A DNA stretch of 64,000 nt from Alteromonas sp. a30 (GCF_026788005.1 NZ_JABEPE010000005.1:164911-228910), one strand, 5' to 3'; counted from the first letter of the stretch, positions 9,729 through 19,681 are shown. The notes: generated from the sequence alone by a model not told the origin. Numbers and translations: made by a program.

Positions 9729-12700
9729 TGGCTATTAAAACTCACCGCACAGGCTTTGAAGTCGCCGTCATAGGGATGGCTGGCGCGTTTCCGGGCGCAA
9801 GCTCCATAGATGAATTTTGGCAAAACTTGGTATCTGGCCAAGACTGTATTGATGTGCTCACGGATGAGGAATTATTGTCGGCTGGCGTCGAGCCCTCGTT
9901 ATTAGAAAACCCAAACTATGTGCGCGCCAAAGGCGTGTTCCCGAACCTCGATAAATTCGACGCAGATTTCTTCGGCTATACTCCGGGTGACGTCACCATG
10001 ATGGACCCGCAGGTGCGTATGTTGCACCAAGGTGTGTATCACGCCTTAGAAGACGCAGGTTATGCCAACGACACCCAAGGTAAGAAACGCAATATTGGCC
10101 TGTTTGCTGGGGCATCCGGTAACTTTACTTGGGAATTAGACACCTTCTTGCAAGCCACGCAATCCGCCGCTGGGCAATTTGCCGCGTTGCAATTAAACGA
10201 CAAAGATTTCCTTGCGACGCGTTTGGCCTACAAACTGAATTTACACGGCCCTGCGATTTCCATTCATACTGCGTGTTCCACCTCTTTATTAGCGGTAGAT
10301 ATGGCGTGCCGTCATATTTATACCGGCGCTTGTAATATGGCGGTTGCCGCTGGCGTGGGTTTAACCCTGCCAAGCAAAAATGGTTACGGCTATGAAGATG
10401 GCATGATTAAATCCGCCGACGGCAAATGCCGCGCCTTTTCTGAAGACGCCAACGGCACCATTGAAGGCAATGGTATGGCGGCCATCGTGGTGAAATCCTT
10501 AGAAGATGCCGAAGCTGATGGCGATCACATTTATGCGATTATTCGCGGCAGTGCAATCAACAACGACGGTGAGCGCAAAGTAGGCTACACCGCGCCAAGC
10601 GTTGAAGGCCAAGCAGAAGTCATTCGTCGCGCCTTATTCTTAGCGGAAGTTGAAGCGGACTCAATTAGTTATGTTGAAGCCCACGGCACCGGCACCAACT
10701 TAGGCGACCCGGTAGAAATTGAAGCGCTGAAAAAGGCTTTCCGTACCGATAAACAGCATTTTTGTGGCATTGGTTCGTTAAAATCCAACATTGGTCATAT
10801 GGACACCGCCGCAGGCGCAGGTTCTTTCATTAAAACCGTGTTGTCGTTACAACATAAAACCATTCCACCTTCCATTAACATCACCGAGCCGAATAAGAAA
10901 ATTGATTTCAGCAGCGGGCCATTTTATCTAGTGGATGAAACCACTCAATGGCAACGTTTAGCGGATGCAGAAAACCCCACAGACCAATTACCGCTTCGCG
11001 CAGGTGTTAGCTCTTTCGGAATTGGTGGCACCAACGTACATGTGATTTTAGAAGAAGCGCCAGAAAGCCAATCTGGTGAATTCGACAAGCCCTTGCACGT
11101 ACTGTCGCTGGCGGCTGCCGACAAAGACGGCCTAAGCCGTATTCAGCAGCAATTAGCCGACTTTTTACAGCAACACCCAGACACCAACCCAGCGGATTTA
11201 TGCTGGACATGGCACGCTGGCCGTGGCGGTTTACCCGTACGCCAAGCCATTGTTTTTAACGATGTTGCTACGCTGAGCGAATCGCTGAAAAGCAATCAAT
11301 ACAACCCCGAACTGATGGCTAAAGATCAGCTTACTCAAGCAAGAACCGCCTTTATGTTCCCGGGACAAGGCACGCAATACGCGGCCATGAGTCAACAGCT
11401 TTATCATGCCCTGCCTGAATACGCAGCAGCATTAAATAGCTGTTTAGAAAGTTGCGACGCTCAAGGTTTGCCAGTGAGAGCCTTGTTATTGGGTGAGGCC
11501 AACGATAATAGCAAAGCCCAGATAGACCAAACCCACATGACTCAAGTGTGTTTGTTCGTGGTGGAATATGCCCTAGCCAAAACGCTAATGGATTACGGCG
11601 TGAAACCGGATGTGATGATTGGTCACAGCTTAGGAGAATTTGTTGCCGCGACCCTTGCAGGCGTATTCACCTTAAAAGATGCCATTGCCACAGTAAGCTT
11701 GCGCGGCAAGCTAATGCAGTCGATGGATGCGGGAGCAATGTTGGCGGTGAACTGCGACGAAGCCACGCTAACACCTTTCCTTGAAGAAGCCCTTAGCGAG
11801 AAAGAAGCCCTTAGCGAGAAAGGAGCCTTCAGCGAAAAAGGCGGGCTTAGCGAACAAGTGAATTTAGCGGCAGTTAATGGACCAAAACAATGCACAGTAG
11901 CCGGCACGTTCGCCGGTATTGAAGCATTTTCGCAGCAACTATCCGAAAAAGACATTAAAAACAAAATCCTCAACACTTCCCATGCGTTCCACTCTTTTAT
12001 GATGGAACCAATGCTGCAAGAGTTTGGCGATTTTGTTGCGGCGTTGCCATTAAACGCGCCCAGCATGAGTTACTACTCTAACGTGACCGGAGAGCTAATT
12101 AGCGCTGAACAAGCCACCGATGCAAGCTACTGGCAACAGCACATTCGCCAAGCCGTGCGTTTTCATCAAGGCATTGCCCAAATTTGCTCGGACCCAACCA
12201 CCCTATTGATTGAAGTGGGTCCGGGTACGGTGCTCACCGCCTTTGCCAAACAAGCTGCTGGCAAGCCCATTCGCACTATCTCTACCTTAGCCTCAGCTTC
12301 GGTGAAAACAAGCGCAAATGAAAACGCCGCTAATGACCTGCAACTTTTTGCCCAAGCTCTTGGTGACATTCAAGCCAATGGTGTTAACGTGGATTGGAAG
12401 GTATGGTACGGCGTTACCGAAGATACACCAACCAAACGCCAAAAACTGCGCTTGCCACTGTATCCGTTTGCACAACGAGAATTCCCTATTGGGCGAGGCG
12501 ATATTGGCACCTTATTAACCAGTTTAGACCTTGACGATAGCGCCGCCTCAACATCATCGGCAAAAATGACCGTGCCAACGGAAGTTGCAGGGCCACATAG
12601 CTTTACATGGCAAAAAGCCCTCGCACCGGTGCAACAATATAGCGAAGGCGTGCAACCTTGTTTGTATTTCCAAAACGATAACAGCAAACCTGCGTTAATT

Positions 12701-15700
12701 AGCGCTATTGGCGGCTTGCGTGTATCCCATGTGATGCATGGCATAAACCCAGAGTTGGGCGATTTATCCCTTGGTAACAACAAATACAAGGCCGATTTAG
12801 ATTCACCCGCGTCTATCAGACGTTTATTGACGCTATTACGTCGCCTAGATGACATTCCCGACTTGTTAGTCACCCTAACCGACTTAAGCAAAACGCCATC
12901 ACTCACCGCCATGCAGCAACGAGCGAGCGCGTTATGTAAGGTGTTGAAGGAAGATTATCCAAATCAGACATTTACGCTAATGCTGTTGGTACAATCAAAA
13001 TCGCCACTGGATGAAGCGAGCGAGCAATTGGTGGCGCTATGGCAGCGTCAATTACAAGCCAGTTTGGAAAAAATCAATGTGCGCGTCGTTTACGTGCCAG
13101 CGGATACTAAACCCGCATTAATTCAGGCAATGGCGAAGAAGCTAGAACGTGAAATTTTTGATGAGCAAGCACAAAACGCCATCATTCGCTTGACCCTGCG
13201 TGACCGCTATTCCTATGAACTAGCCGCTGATGACCACTATCGAGTTGGCAACCTGCGTTTCAACCGTCAGAACATGGCATTGTTAATACCGCAAGGTTAT
13301 CCCGTTGAAACTTTGCAGCAACGGTTACAGCTTGCCTCTGGCGCAGCGATCACTCCGGTTGAGTTAAGCTTAAATAAACCCATTACCCCGGCAATTACAC
13401 AGTCGCTAGAGCAAATTACTGCGGGATTGCGTGATACCCAGCTTTCTTGGCAAGAGCATTACCAACTACCAGATTTAACCGAAGCGCATCACTTAGTCGA
13501 TGAATATTGTATGTCGTGGCTTTCCAGTTTCTTGGTCGCGACTTCTCGCTTAAGCGTGGGCGATAGCGTTGACCGCGAAATGCTTATTCAGCGCTTAGAT
13601 TTGCCTGAGCAATTGCATCGTTATGCCGACTACTTCATCCACATGTTGCAGCAAGATGGCTTTTTAACGCCAGCGGCGGCTGAAACAGATAGCACTTTGC
13701 AAACCTACACCTTAACCAAAGCCTTGGATGAGGTGCGCCCGGCAGATGAAATCTTAAAAGACATTCAACAAATCACGCACCTTTTCGACGGTCAGCTTAC
13801 GTTATTGCGTCACGCAGTTAACAGCTATGTGAAAGTGCTCAATAGCGAAATCCAGCCCATTGAAGTCTTGTATCCTGATGGTTCAAACCAACTGATCCAA
13901 GACACCTACACAGGCTCCATTCAACAGGTCGAAGATGAGCTTATTATGAGCTTGTTTGAAGATGTGTTTAAACGCTTGATTTCCGGCGTTAATAGTATCC
14001 GTATTCTTGAAGTCGGTGGTGGCTGGGGCATGGCCATGCGCCGCATTATGCCGATGATGGCGAATGTAGGTCATGTAGAGTTCTGGTTCACTGATGTTGG
14101 TAGCACCTTCCTTGCCGATGCCAAGCAATTCGCCATGGAGCAAGGTTACGACAACATGACCTTTGGTGTGTTCGATATTACCAAACCGGCGAAAAACCAA
14201 GGTTTACCGGAAGGTTACTTCGACCTAATTTACGCTTATAACGTGGTTCATGCCACCAAGCACATTGGTCAAGTTGCCACGAATTTAGAACAGCTATTAA
14301 ACGACCACGGTGTGTTCTGTTTGCTTGAACGGACTAACACACGTCGCTACGTTGACTTAGCGTGGGGCATGGCTGACGGTTGGTGGCATTTCGACCAAGA
14401 CGAGCGCGCCCTTTCGCCGTTGGTTTCACTGCCGCGTTGGGAAGAAATTCTTGCTGCTGTGCCATTTGAAAGCGTGGCGACTTACCCGCGTGATGCAGCA
14501 ACCCAGAACCGTACCGATGTAGGTTTGATTATTGCACAAGCGAAGTCAGGCCCAGAGCGTCAGATCAATCAAGATAGTATTTGGCGCAACGCCCCAAGTG
14601 CGCTTGTTACCAATCAATTTGAAGGTCGCCAGTTAGATCATGTGCTCGTATTAGACACCGTATTGGCGGGTTATACCGACGCCTATACACATGTGAATGG
14701 TCATCCGCACCCGGGTTGGTTGGCTTATGAAAATTACTTTCAACAGGCGAGTCAGTGGTTGAAATCACAGCAAGGCCATGCCACTCACGTCGCGATTTTA
14801 TCCGATGGGCAACTAGCCGAAGGCGCCTTCCATAACGATACCCGTTGGCATGCTGCCGATAAATTCCGCGCCTTAATGGCATCGCAAAGCGAAGGACTAA
14901 CACCCGGGAATCAATACCTTGTGCCCTTCAGTGAAGCGTTAGAGCCAGCGGATGCATCACCGCTTTGGCATCATGTGCCTTCCGTGAGCGACTTGCAGCA
15001 TGCTTTTGCAGCCATGGATAGCGACTGGATTAGCGCCTGTGTACAACCAGCGCAATGCAGCATGATGCGCTTGCTTGAATCAGAGGATGCAGAAAGCGCC
15101 AACGCAGAATCCGAAGACACAGGTGTGTCAGGTGGCAAATCCGATTACGTTACCTTATTGGTCGACTTAATGAAGCCGCTATTTGGTTTAGACCACATCT
15201 CTGCCGAGGACGACTTCTTTGCCCTAGGTGGCGACTCGCTTAAAGTGGCACAGCTAACCACGGAATTAGAAAAACACGGCATTAAAATTATGCCAAACGA
15301 AGTGTTTAACTTCCCGAAAGTGTCGCAACTTGCTAGCTATTTGCATCAAAATTATGGTGCTACATCGCGTCAGGTTGAAACCGATGAAGAATTGATTGCT
15401 CACCTTCAACGCCAACTCGGTTTGCAAACCAGCATCAAGCAATACACTTTGTTAACAGATGCGCCAGCAGATACGGAAAGCGCCCATGAAGCGCCTATAG
15501 AGCGTGATATTCGCGTGCTGTATTTGGATGACAAAGACCTCACTGCCAGCAATCACAAAGGACAAGCGTTGGTCGATGAAATCCTTGCCTTGCACCTAGA
15601 TAAACGCTTGCAACCGGACTACGTTTTCCCCGCGTCTAAAATGTTAAACAAAGACGGCAGCAACAGCCGCTTCCAACAAAGCGAATTTGATGCGCATTTT

Positions 15701-17083
15701 GCCATGGTTGATTTGTCTCAACCGCAATTACAGCAGTTAGTACAACAAGTGAAAACCGCACAGCGCCGCTTGAGCATGTCGATAACCAATCAACCTGTGG
15801 AAATGGATTACGCGATTAGTCCGTTCCAGAAAATGTATTTGAAAACCGACAACCGCGTGTCTTTATACCAAATTGAATTGGATGAAATTCCAGACCGCGA
15901 ATTGCTCAATCAAGCCTTTGTGGATGTGGTACGTCGTCAAGGCTTAATGCGCAGTAGTTTGCAGCGTAACTTCATGAATAAGCACCGTTGGTTACAGCAT
16001 CAAACACCATCGTCATTAGCCTTGCCATACTTGGATTTATCACATCTTTGCCTTGAAGCGCGCGAGCAAGTCATTGAAGCGTTAATGGCAGCGGAATACG
16101 AGTCCGATTTCGATAGCGAAAACGGCATCATGTTCCACGTTGTCTTGATTAGGCATCAGCTAAACCAATGCACCTTACTGTTTAATTTGGATCACTCCAT
16201 TTTCGACAACATGAGTGGGCAGGTATTACGCCGCCAATTAGTGAACCGTTACCGCACTTTACGCGCAGGCTCTACTGCATCAATGCCGCCAGTACGTAGT
16301 TTTAATGAATACCTGACACAAATTAACGCTGGTCCGTTGGGCATTACGCCGCAACAAATGATCGAGCTATTCGAACTAGACAAATACGGTGAAAGCCGCA
16401 TCGTGGTGGAAAACCACATTGTGGCTAATCGTCAGCCGAAGATATCGCAACTGCAATACAAAGTGCGCTTAGCTGACTGGAATATCGGCGACGATGACGA
16501 AGTGGCTTTTGAAGTCACACTGTCGTTACTCAGCTACGGCTTAGCCCGTTATTTCAATATCGAACACGTGCCCATGAAGTTGATTTATCAGGGCCGTAAA
16601 TACCATGACCTGCCCTTCTTCGATACGTTGGGGCTTTTCGTGGATGTGGTGCCGCTGCTCATTGATACGTCGGGCACGCCATCACAAATGATTGAAGGCA
16701 TGAATAAGAAGATTCAAAGCCTGAATCGTTACAACATTAGCTTCATGAACATGGTGTTAAACCTTGGCATGTTAGTGAAATGGCGTGACGTTGTGGGTCT
16801 GACCAGCCCGAAAAAGCTATCGCAAAAAGATCCGATGATCTTGCTCAACTATGCCGGTAAAGCCGGACAGGAATACCGCAAGATTATCGACTTCGCGACT
16901 AGCCAGATGCTCGATTCGCCCGGAAAACTGGATTACGCCAGCTTCTATGCGATTGCGACATCAGATGATGAGCACATTGTACTGGATATTTTATGTAACT
17001 TTGAGGCAGATATGTCCCGCTTTACCGAAGTAATGGACGATGCCCTAAAGACCGTATTTTCAGATTCAACACCACTGGAGTAA
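9728..17083 (+). CDS. PKS module with terminal C-like domain: KS-AT-cMT-ACP-C
   Basis: A 2,451-residue type I polyketide synthase. Seen in order: KS (TACSTS about residue 181, HGTGT, NIGH), AT (FPGQGTQY, GHSLGE about 632, HAFHS typical of malonyl-CoA selectivity), and a region around 1000-1300 that looks like the structural half of a ketoreductase but has no GGxGxxG nucleotide loop. Then a C-methyltransferase (EVGGGWGMA about 1427, NVVHAT), an ACP (GGDSL about 1834) and a condensation-like domain from about 2010 to the end. In the last domain the HHxxxDG motif reads DHSIFDN (about 2155), keeping the second His and the Asp. No catalytic KR, DH, ER or TE is seen, so the expected product is an alpha-methyl beta-keto extension of the peptidyl chain. 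The terminal C-like domain may release it by condensation or cyclisation; this is inference. The AT carries an in-frame 18-bp tandem repeat. Confidence 0.94.
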   Translation: MAIKTHRTGFEVAVIGMAGAFPGASSIDEFWQNLVSGQDCIDVLTDEELLSAGVEPSLLENPNYVRAKGVFPNLDKFDADFFGYTPGDVTMMDPQVRMLHQGVYHALEDAGYANDTQGKKRNIGLFAGASGNFTWELDTFLQATQSAAGQFAALQLNDKDFLATRLAYKLNLHGPAISIHTACSTSLLAVDMACRHIYTGACNMAVAAGVGLTLPSKNGYGYEDGMIKSADGKCRAFSEDANGTIEGNGMAAIVVKSLEDAEADGDHIYAIIRGSAINNDGERKVGYTAPSVEGQAEVIRRALFLAEVEADSISYVEAHGTGTNLGDPVEIEALKKAFRTDKQHFCGIGSLKSNIGHMDTAAGAGSFIKTVLSLQHKTIPPSINITEPNKKIDFSSGPFYLVDETTQWQRLADAENPTDQLPLRAGVSSFGIGGTNVHVILEEAPESQSGEFDKPLHVLSLAAADKDGLSRIQQQLADFLQQHPDTNPADLCWTWHAGRGGLPVRQAIVFNDVATLSESLKSNQYNPELMAKDQLTQARTAFMFPGQGTQYAAMSQQLYHALPEYAAALNSCLESCDAQGLPVRALLLGEANDNSKAQIDQTHMTQVCLFVVEYALAKTLMDYGVKPDVMIGHSLGEFVAATLAGVFTLKDAIATVSLRGKLMQSMDAGAMLAVNCDEATLTPFLEEALSEKEALSEKGAFSEKGGLSEQVNLAAVNGPKQCTVAGTFAGIEAFSQQLSEKDIKNKILNTSHAFHSFMMEPMLQEFGDFVAALPLNAPSMSYYSNVTGELISAEQATDASYWQQHIRQAVRFHQGIAQICSDPTTLLIEVGPGTVLTAFAKQAAGKPIRTISTLASASVKTSANENAANDLQLFAQALGDIQANGVNVDWKVWYGVTEDTPTKRQKLRLPLYPFAQREFPIGRGDIGTLLTSLDLDDSAASTSSAKMTVPTEVAGPHSFTWQKALAPVQQYSEGVQPCLYFQNDNSKPALISAIGGLRVSHVMHGINPELGDLSLGNNKYKADLDSPASIRRLLTLLRRLDDIPDLLVTLTDLSKTPSLTAMQQRASALCKVLKEDYPNQTFTLMLLVQSKSPLDEASEQLVALWQRQLQASLEKINVRVVYVPADTKPALIQAMAKKLEREIFDEQAQNAIIRLTLRDRYSYELAADDHYRVGNLRFNRQNMALLIPQGYPVETLQQRLQLASGAAITPVELSLNKPITPAITQSLEQITAGLRDTQLSWQEHYQLPDLTEAHHLVDEYCMSWLSSFLVATSRLSVGDSVDREMLIQRLDLPEQLHRYADYFIHMLQQDGFLTPAAAETDSTLQTYTLTKALDEVRPADEILKDIQQITHLFDGQLTLLRHAVNSYVKVLNSEIQPIEVLYPDGSNQLIQDTYTGSIQQVEDELIMSLFEDVFKRLISGVNSIRILEVGGGWGMAMRRIMPMMANVGHVEFWFTDVGSTFLADAKQFAMEQGYDNMTFGVFDITKPAKNQGLPEGYFDLIYAYNVVHATKHIGQVATNLEQLLNDHGVFCLLERTNTRRYVDLAWGMADGWWHFDQDERALSPLVSLPRWEEILAAVPFESVATYPRDAATQNRTDVGLIIAQAKSGPERQINQDSIWRNAPSALVTNQFEGRQLDHVLVLDTVLAGYTDAYTHVNGHPHPGWLAYENYFQQASQWLKSQQGHATHVAILSDGQLAEGAFHNDTRWHAADKFRALMASQSEGLTPGNQYLVPFSEALEPADASPLWHHVPSVSDLQHAFAAMDSDWISACVQPAQCSMMRLLESEDAESANAESEDTGVSGGKSDYVTLLVDLMKPLFGLDHISAEDDFFALGGDSLKVAQLTTELEKHGIKIMPNEVFNFPKVSQLASYLHQNYGATSRQVETDEELIAHLQRQLGLQTSIKQYTLLTDAPADTESAHEAPIERDIRVLYLDDKDLTASNHKGQALVDEILALHLDKRLQPDYVFPASKMLNKDGSNSRFQQSEFDAHFAMVDLSQPQLQQLVQQVKTAQRRLSMSITNQPVEMDYAISPFQKMYLKTDNRVSLYQIELDEIPDRELLNQAFVDVVRRQGLMRSSLQRNFMNKHRWLQHQTPSSLALPYLDLSHLCLEAREQVIEALMAAEYESDFDSENGIMFHVVLIRHQLNQCTLLFNLDHSIFDNMSGQVLRRQLVNRYRTLRAGSTASMPPVRSFNEYLTQINAGPLGITPQQMIELFELDKYGESRIVVENHIVANRQPKISQLQYKVRLADWNIGDDDEVAFEVTLSLLSYGLARYFNIEHVPMKLIYQGRKYHDLPFFDTLGLFVDVVPLLIDTSGTPSQMIEGMNKKIQSLNRYNISFMNMVLNLGMLVKWRDVVGLTSPKKLSQKDPMILLNYAGKAGQEYRKIIDFATSQMLDSPGKLDYASFYAIATSDDEHIVLDILCNFEADMSRFTEVMDDALKTVFSDSTPLE
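11786..11857 (+). repeat. Four 18-bp in-frame tandem repeats in the AT domain
   Basis: Four consecutive 18-bp units (11786-11803, 11804-11821, 11822-11839, 11840-11857) encode six-residue repeats of the type E-A-L-S-E-K. The first two copies are identical; the third and fourth diverge. They lie in the acyltransferase between the catalytic GHSLGE and the VNGP strand, probably a surface loop, and keep the frame. This looks like a recent slippage expansion. Confidence 0.9.
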
Positions 17084-17085
17084 CC

Positions 17086-17151
17086 ATGAAATTAGCAACC
17101 TACGGAACCTGTGTTCTGTATCGTCCTATAACAACAACAAACGGAGACTAA
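17086..17151 (+). CDS. Possible 21-residue small ORF
   Basis: ATG lies two bases after the PKS stop, with GGAG five bases before it (17077-17080). The frame encodes MKLATYGTCVLYRPITTTNG plus a final D and stops one base before the ATG of the first permease. It exactly fills the gap between the two genes and matches nothing I recognise. It could be a real small protein, a coupling leader that carries ribosomes into the transporter genes, or chance. Its own stop region contains ACGGAGA, which also serves as the ribosome-binding site of the permease. Confidence 0.35.
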   Translation: MKLATYGTCVLYRPITTTNGD

Positions 17152-17152
17152 C

Positions 17153-18409
17153 ATGCTACTTAGCTTGTCAATTAGGAATCTCTTTCGACATCGTTGGCGT
17201 TTCTTGATCAATATTTTAGTGGTAATGGTCGCCAGTTGTTTGCTTGTCGTTGCCTTAGGGCAAATTGGCGGAATTAATCGAACCTTGACGCAGAGTGTTA
17301 CTAACACCTTAACTGGTCATTTAGTGATTAAACCTGAGTCTGCTCCGGTAGATTTCTTCCAATTTACCTCATCGAAAAAGTTACCCGTGATTGCCACTGA
17401 TGATGTCGGCAAGGTGTTATCGTCAATTAAAAGCCAGCCTTTCGTTGAGGCGGCATCGGAACGCGTCCGTTTTGGTTCACTCATTGGTGATGATAACCAA
17501 TCTGAACCCGCCATGATCATTGCGGTTAACCCAGAAACGGAAGGCTTGGTATGTACCGACTTAACCGACATTATTGCGCCACTTAAAAATGGTGAAAATG
17601 CGGCTATTTCGAGCTATTTGTCCAAGAAAACGCGTTTGAGCAAAGGCGAAAGTATTGTGGTATTTAGTGAGACGCCAAACGATTCATTTAATGCGGCGGA
17701 ATACACCTTAGCGGATATTGTGAATACCCCTGTACTCATCGATGAATTCATCAACAATGTGTTCTTTATTAACATCGATACTGCACATGAGTTGCTGTAT
17801 TTGGATGGTGAAGCCACGGAAATTGTGGTGCGCGTTAAGCCAGAATTCCAAGACAAAGAAACCATTGGCGCACTGGCAAAGCAATTAAATGCAAGCTTAG
17901 CGAACGACTTCCCAGAGTTAAAAGCTTATGCCTATTTCGAAGTGGAAACCTCAATAGAAAATATTTCCGTTATTGCAGAAGGTATGGGTGTCATTCAGGT
18001 GGGCACCATTATCCTAGTTATGCTGGTGACGGTGCTTATCTTAACCAGCATTACCTTGCATGAGCGTCGCTTTGAAATCGGCACGTTAATGTCGATTGGA
18101 ATGACGCCGGGCAAACTAACCACCATGTTTATGCTGGAGGTGTTCTTGAAAGTTGTGATTGGTTATCTCGTTGGCTTCTTACTGGGCGTCGCCATTCTTT
18201 CAGGCATTAACCTTGCCGGTGGTATTCAAGCTGCGAACCAAGTTGACCAATATATTTATGGCGGAAAAGTGATGTTCCCTGTCATTAATATTAGCGGCAG
18301 CTTATTAGGTGGTTTGCTCGTGATTGGTGTGTCGATGCTTGTCACATGGACCACTTGTCATAAGGCCGGACGTCAAAATCTGGTTTCACTTCTTAGTAAC
18401 AAGAAATAA
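17153..18409 (+). CDS. ABC exporter permease, FtsX/MacB/LolC type (first)
   Basis: A 418-residue inner-membrane permease. One N-terminal transmembrane helix follows the LSIRNLFRHRWR leader typical of the family. A periplasmic domain of about 210 residues comes next, then three C-terminal helices with the FtsX-family ERRFEIGTLMSIGMTP coupling segment (about residue 305). This is the MacB/LolCE (type VII) topology, which moves substrates from the outer leaflet or periplasm rather than across the inner membrane. It lies directly downstream of the assembly line and 18 bp before a second, different permease, so the exporter is probably a heterodimer powered by the adjacent ATPase. Export of the NRPS/PKS product is inferred from position. 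Confidence 0.88.
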   Translation: MLLSLSIRNLFRHRWRFLINILVVMVASCLLVVALGQIGGINRTLTQSVTNTLTGHLVIKPESAPVDFFQFTSSKKLPVIATDDVGKVLSSIKSQPFVEAASERVRFGSLIGDDNQSEPAMIIAVNPETEGLVCTDLTDIIAPLKNGENAAISSYLSKKTRLSKGESIVVFSETPNDSFNAAEYTLADIVNTPVLIDEFINNVFFINIDTAHELLYLDGEATEIVVRVKPEFQDKETIGALAKQLNASLANDFPELKAYAYFEVETSIENISVIAEGMGVIQVGTIILVMLVTVLILTSITLHERRFEIGTLMSIGMTPGKLTTMFMLEVFLKVVIGYLVGFLLGVAILSGINLAGGIQAANQVDQYIYGGKVMFPVINISGSLLGGLLVIGVSMLVTWTTCHKAGRQNLVSLLSNKK

Positions 18410-18427
18410 GCAACGAGGACACTATTC

Positions 18428-19681
18428 ATGAATGCTATTTGGTCCCTGGTTTTTAAAAGCCTACTCCGAAACGGAGGCCGTAACTTGTTGCAAGCGGGTT
18501 TGATCTTCTTCGCTGCGTTTGTCATGGCATATTTTGCCCAGTTCTTAGCCGGCGTTACCCGTAACTTTACCGATAATCTTGTTGAACTTGCGACGGGGGA
18601 AATTTACGTTTCATCCACAATCAACAAAGAAATTGATCAAAACGTGTTTGACCGCGAATACAAATATTTGCGCGTACCAGCTCCATTTTTAAACGAAGTT
18701 AGCAAATTAGAAGGGGTGGAAACCATTCATCCACGCATCGATTTGCCTGTACGTTTGAATCTACCGGATGACACCGTGACCTTTAAAATGGCGGCGTTTA
18801 ATCCTGAAAATGAGCCTCGTTTAGTCAACAACTTCTCCATCACCGAAGGTCGTATGGTGGAAAACGACGCGTTTGAAATTATCGTGCCACAAGATTTAGC
18901 GCGTCGTCACAATATTAACGTGGGCGACTCCATTCCGCTGTTAGCAGGCACGGTAAATCGTCGTGTGAACTTGGTGCAGTACACTGTGGTTGGGAAATTC
19001 CTCACTAACAGTTTGTCGGCATGGTTTAACAACTACGTTTACACCAGCTTGCAACCTGCCCGAGTGTTACTCGACGACGAAAACGTGATGACGCGCCTTA
19101 ACATTCACCTTGTTGAAGACGCTGAACGCGAGGTGTTGATGCCGCAAGTTAACGCTTTGGTTGCTCAGTATTTAGATAACGACAGCAATCCCGAATTAGA
19201 TGCCACATGGTGGGAAGATGGTGCTGAATTCTTTAGCTCTTTGGTATTTGGTATTGAAGCTGGCTTCTTTATCATTGTGGGTATCATTATGACCATTTTA
19301 GGTTGTAGTATGGGTTTTGCCACTGTGATGACGGTCATCGAGCGTACCAAAGAAATCGCTACATACGGCGCATTAGGCGCACCGCCTAAAATGATCCGTA
19401 AAATCTTCATGATGGAGAACGTGTTGTTGTCCGACCTTTCTTCACTGGCAGGTATTGGTATTGCGGTTATCGCTTACTTGCTAACGGTAGATGTGGGAAT
19501 TCCCATTAATAATCCGCAATTTGAAGCCTTTATTGGTGCCTCGCATTTCTACCCGGCGCTGGATATTGGTGGCTTCATCTTGCCCTTTATTATCTGCAAA
19601 TTAGTGACGGCACAAGTGAGCTTTTTCATTGTCACCAGTGCCGCCAAGAAACCTATTACTGAAGCCATTGCTGACCGATAG
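18428..19681 (+). CDS. ABC exporter permease, FtsX/MacB/LolE type (second)
   Basis: A 417-residue partner of the preceding permease with the same layout: N-terminal helix (residues about 20-40), large periplasmic domain, then three helices. The cytoplasmic coupling motif VIERTKEIATYGALGAPP sits at about residue 302. Sequence differs enough from the first permease to indicate two specialised subunits, as LolC and LolE are. RBS: AACGAGGAC before the ATG. It ends 34 bp before the ATPase start. The substrate cannot be read from the sequence. Confidence 0.88.
   Translation: MNAIWSLVFKSLLRNGGRNLLQAGLIFFAAFVMAYFAQFLAGVTRNFTDNLVELATGEIYVSSTINKEIDQNVFDREYKYLRVPAPFLNEVSKLEGVETIHPRIDLPVRLNLPDDTVTFKMAAFNPENEPRLVNNFSITEGRMVENDAFEIIVPQDLARRHNINVGDSIPLLAGTVNRRVNLVQYTVVGKFLTNSLSAWFNNYVYTSLQPARVLLDDENVMTRLNIHLVEDAEREVLMPQVNALVAQYLDNDSNPELDATWWEDGAEFFSSLVFGIEAGFFIIVGIIMTILGCSMGFATVMTVIERTKEIATYGALGAPPKMIRKIFMMENVLLSDLSSLAGIGIAVIAYLLTVDVGIPINNPQFEAFIGASHFYPALDIGGFILPFIICKLVTAQVSFFIVTSAAKKPITEAIADR

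Noticed and set aside
11623..12912. Minus-strand ORFs of 147 and 180 codons opposite the PKS
   Set aside because: They are reading-frame shadows of a strongly coding plus strand; no protein family features and no ribosome-binding sites.
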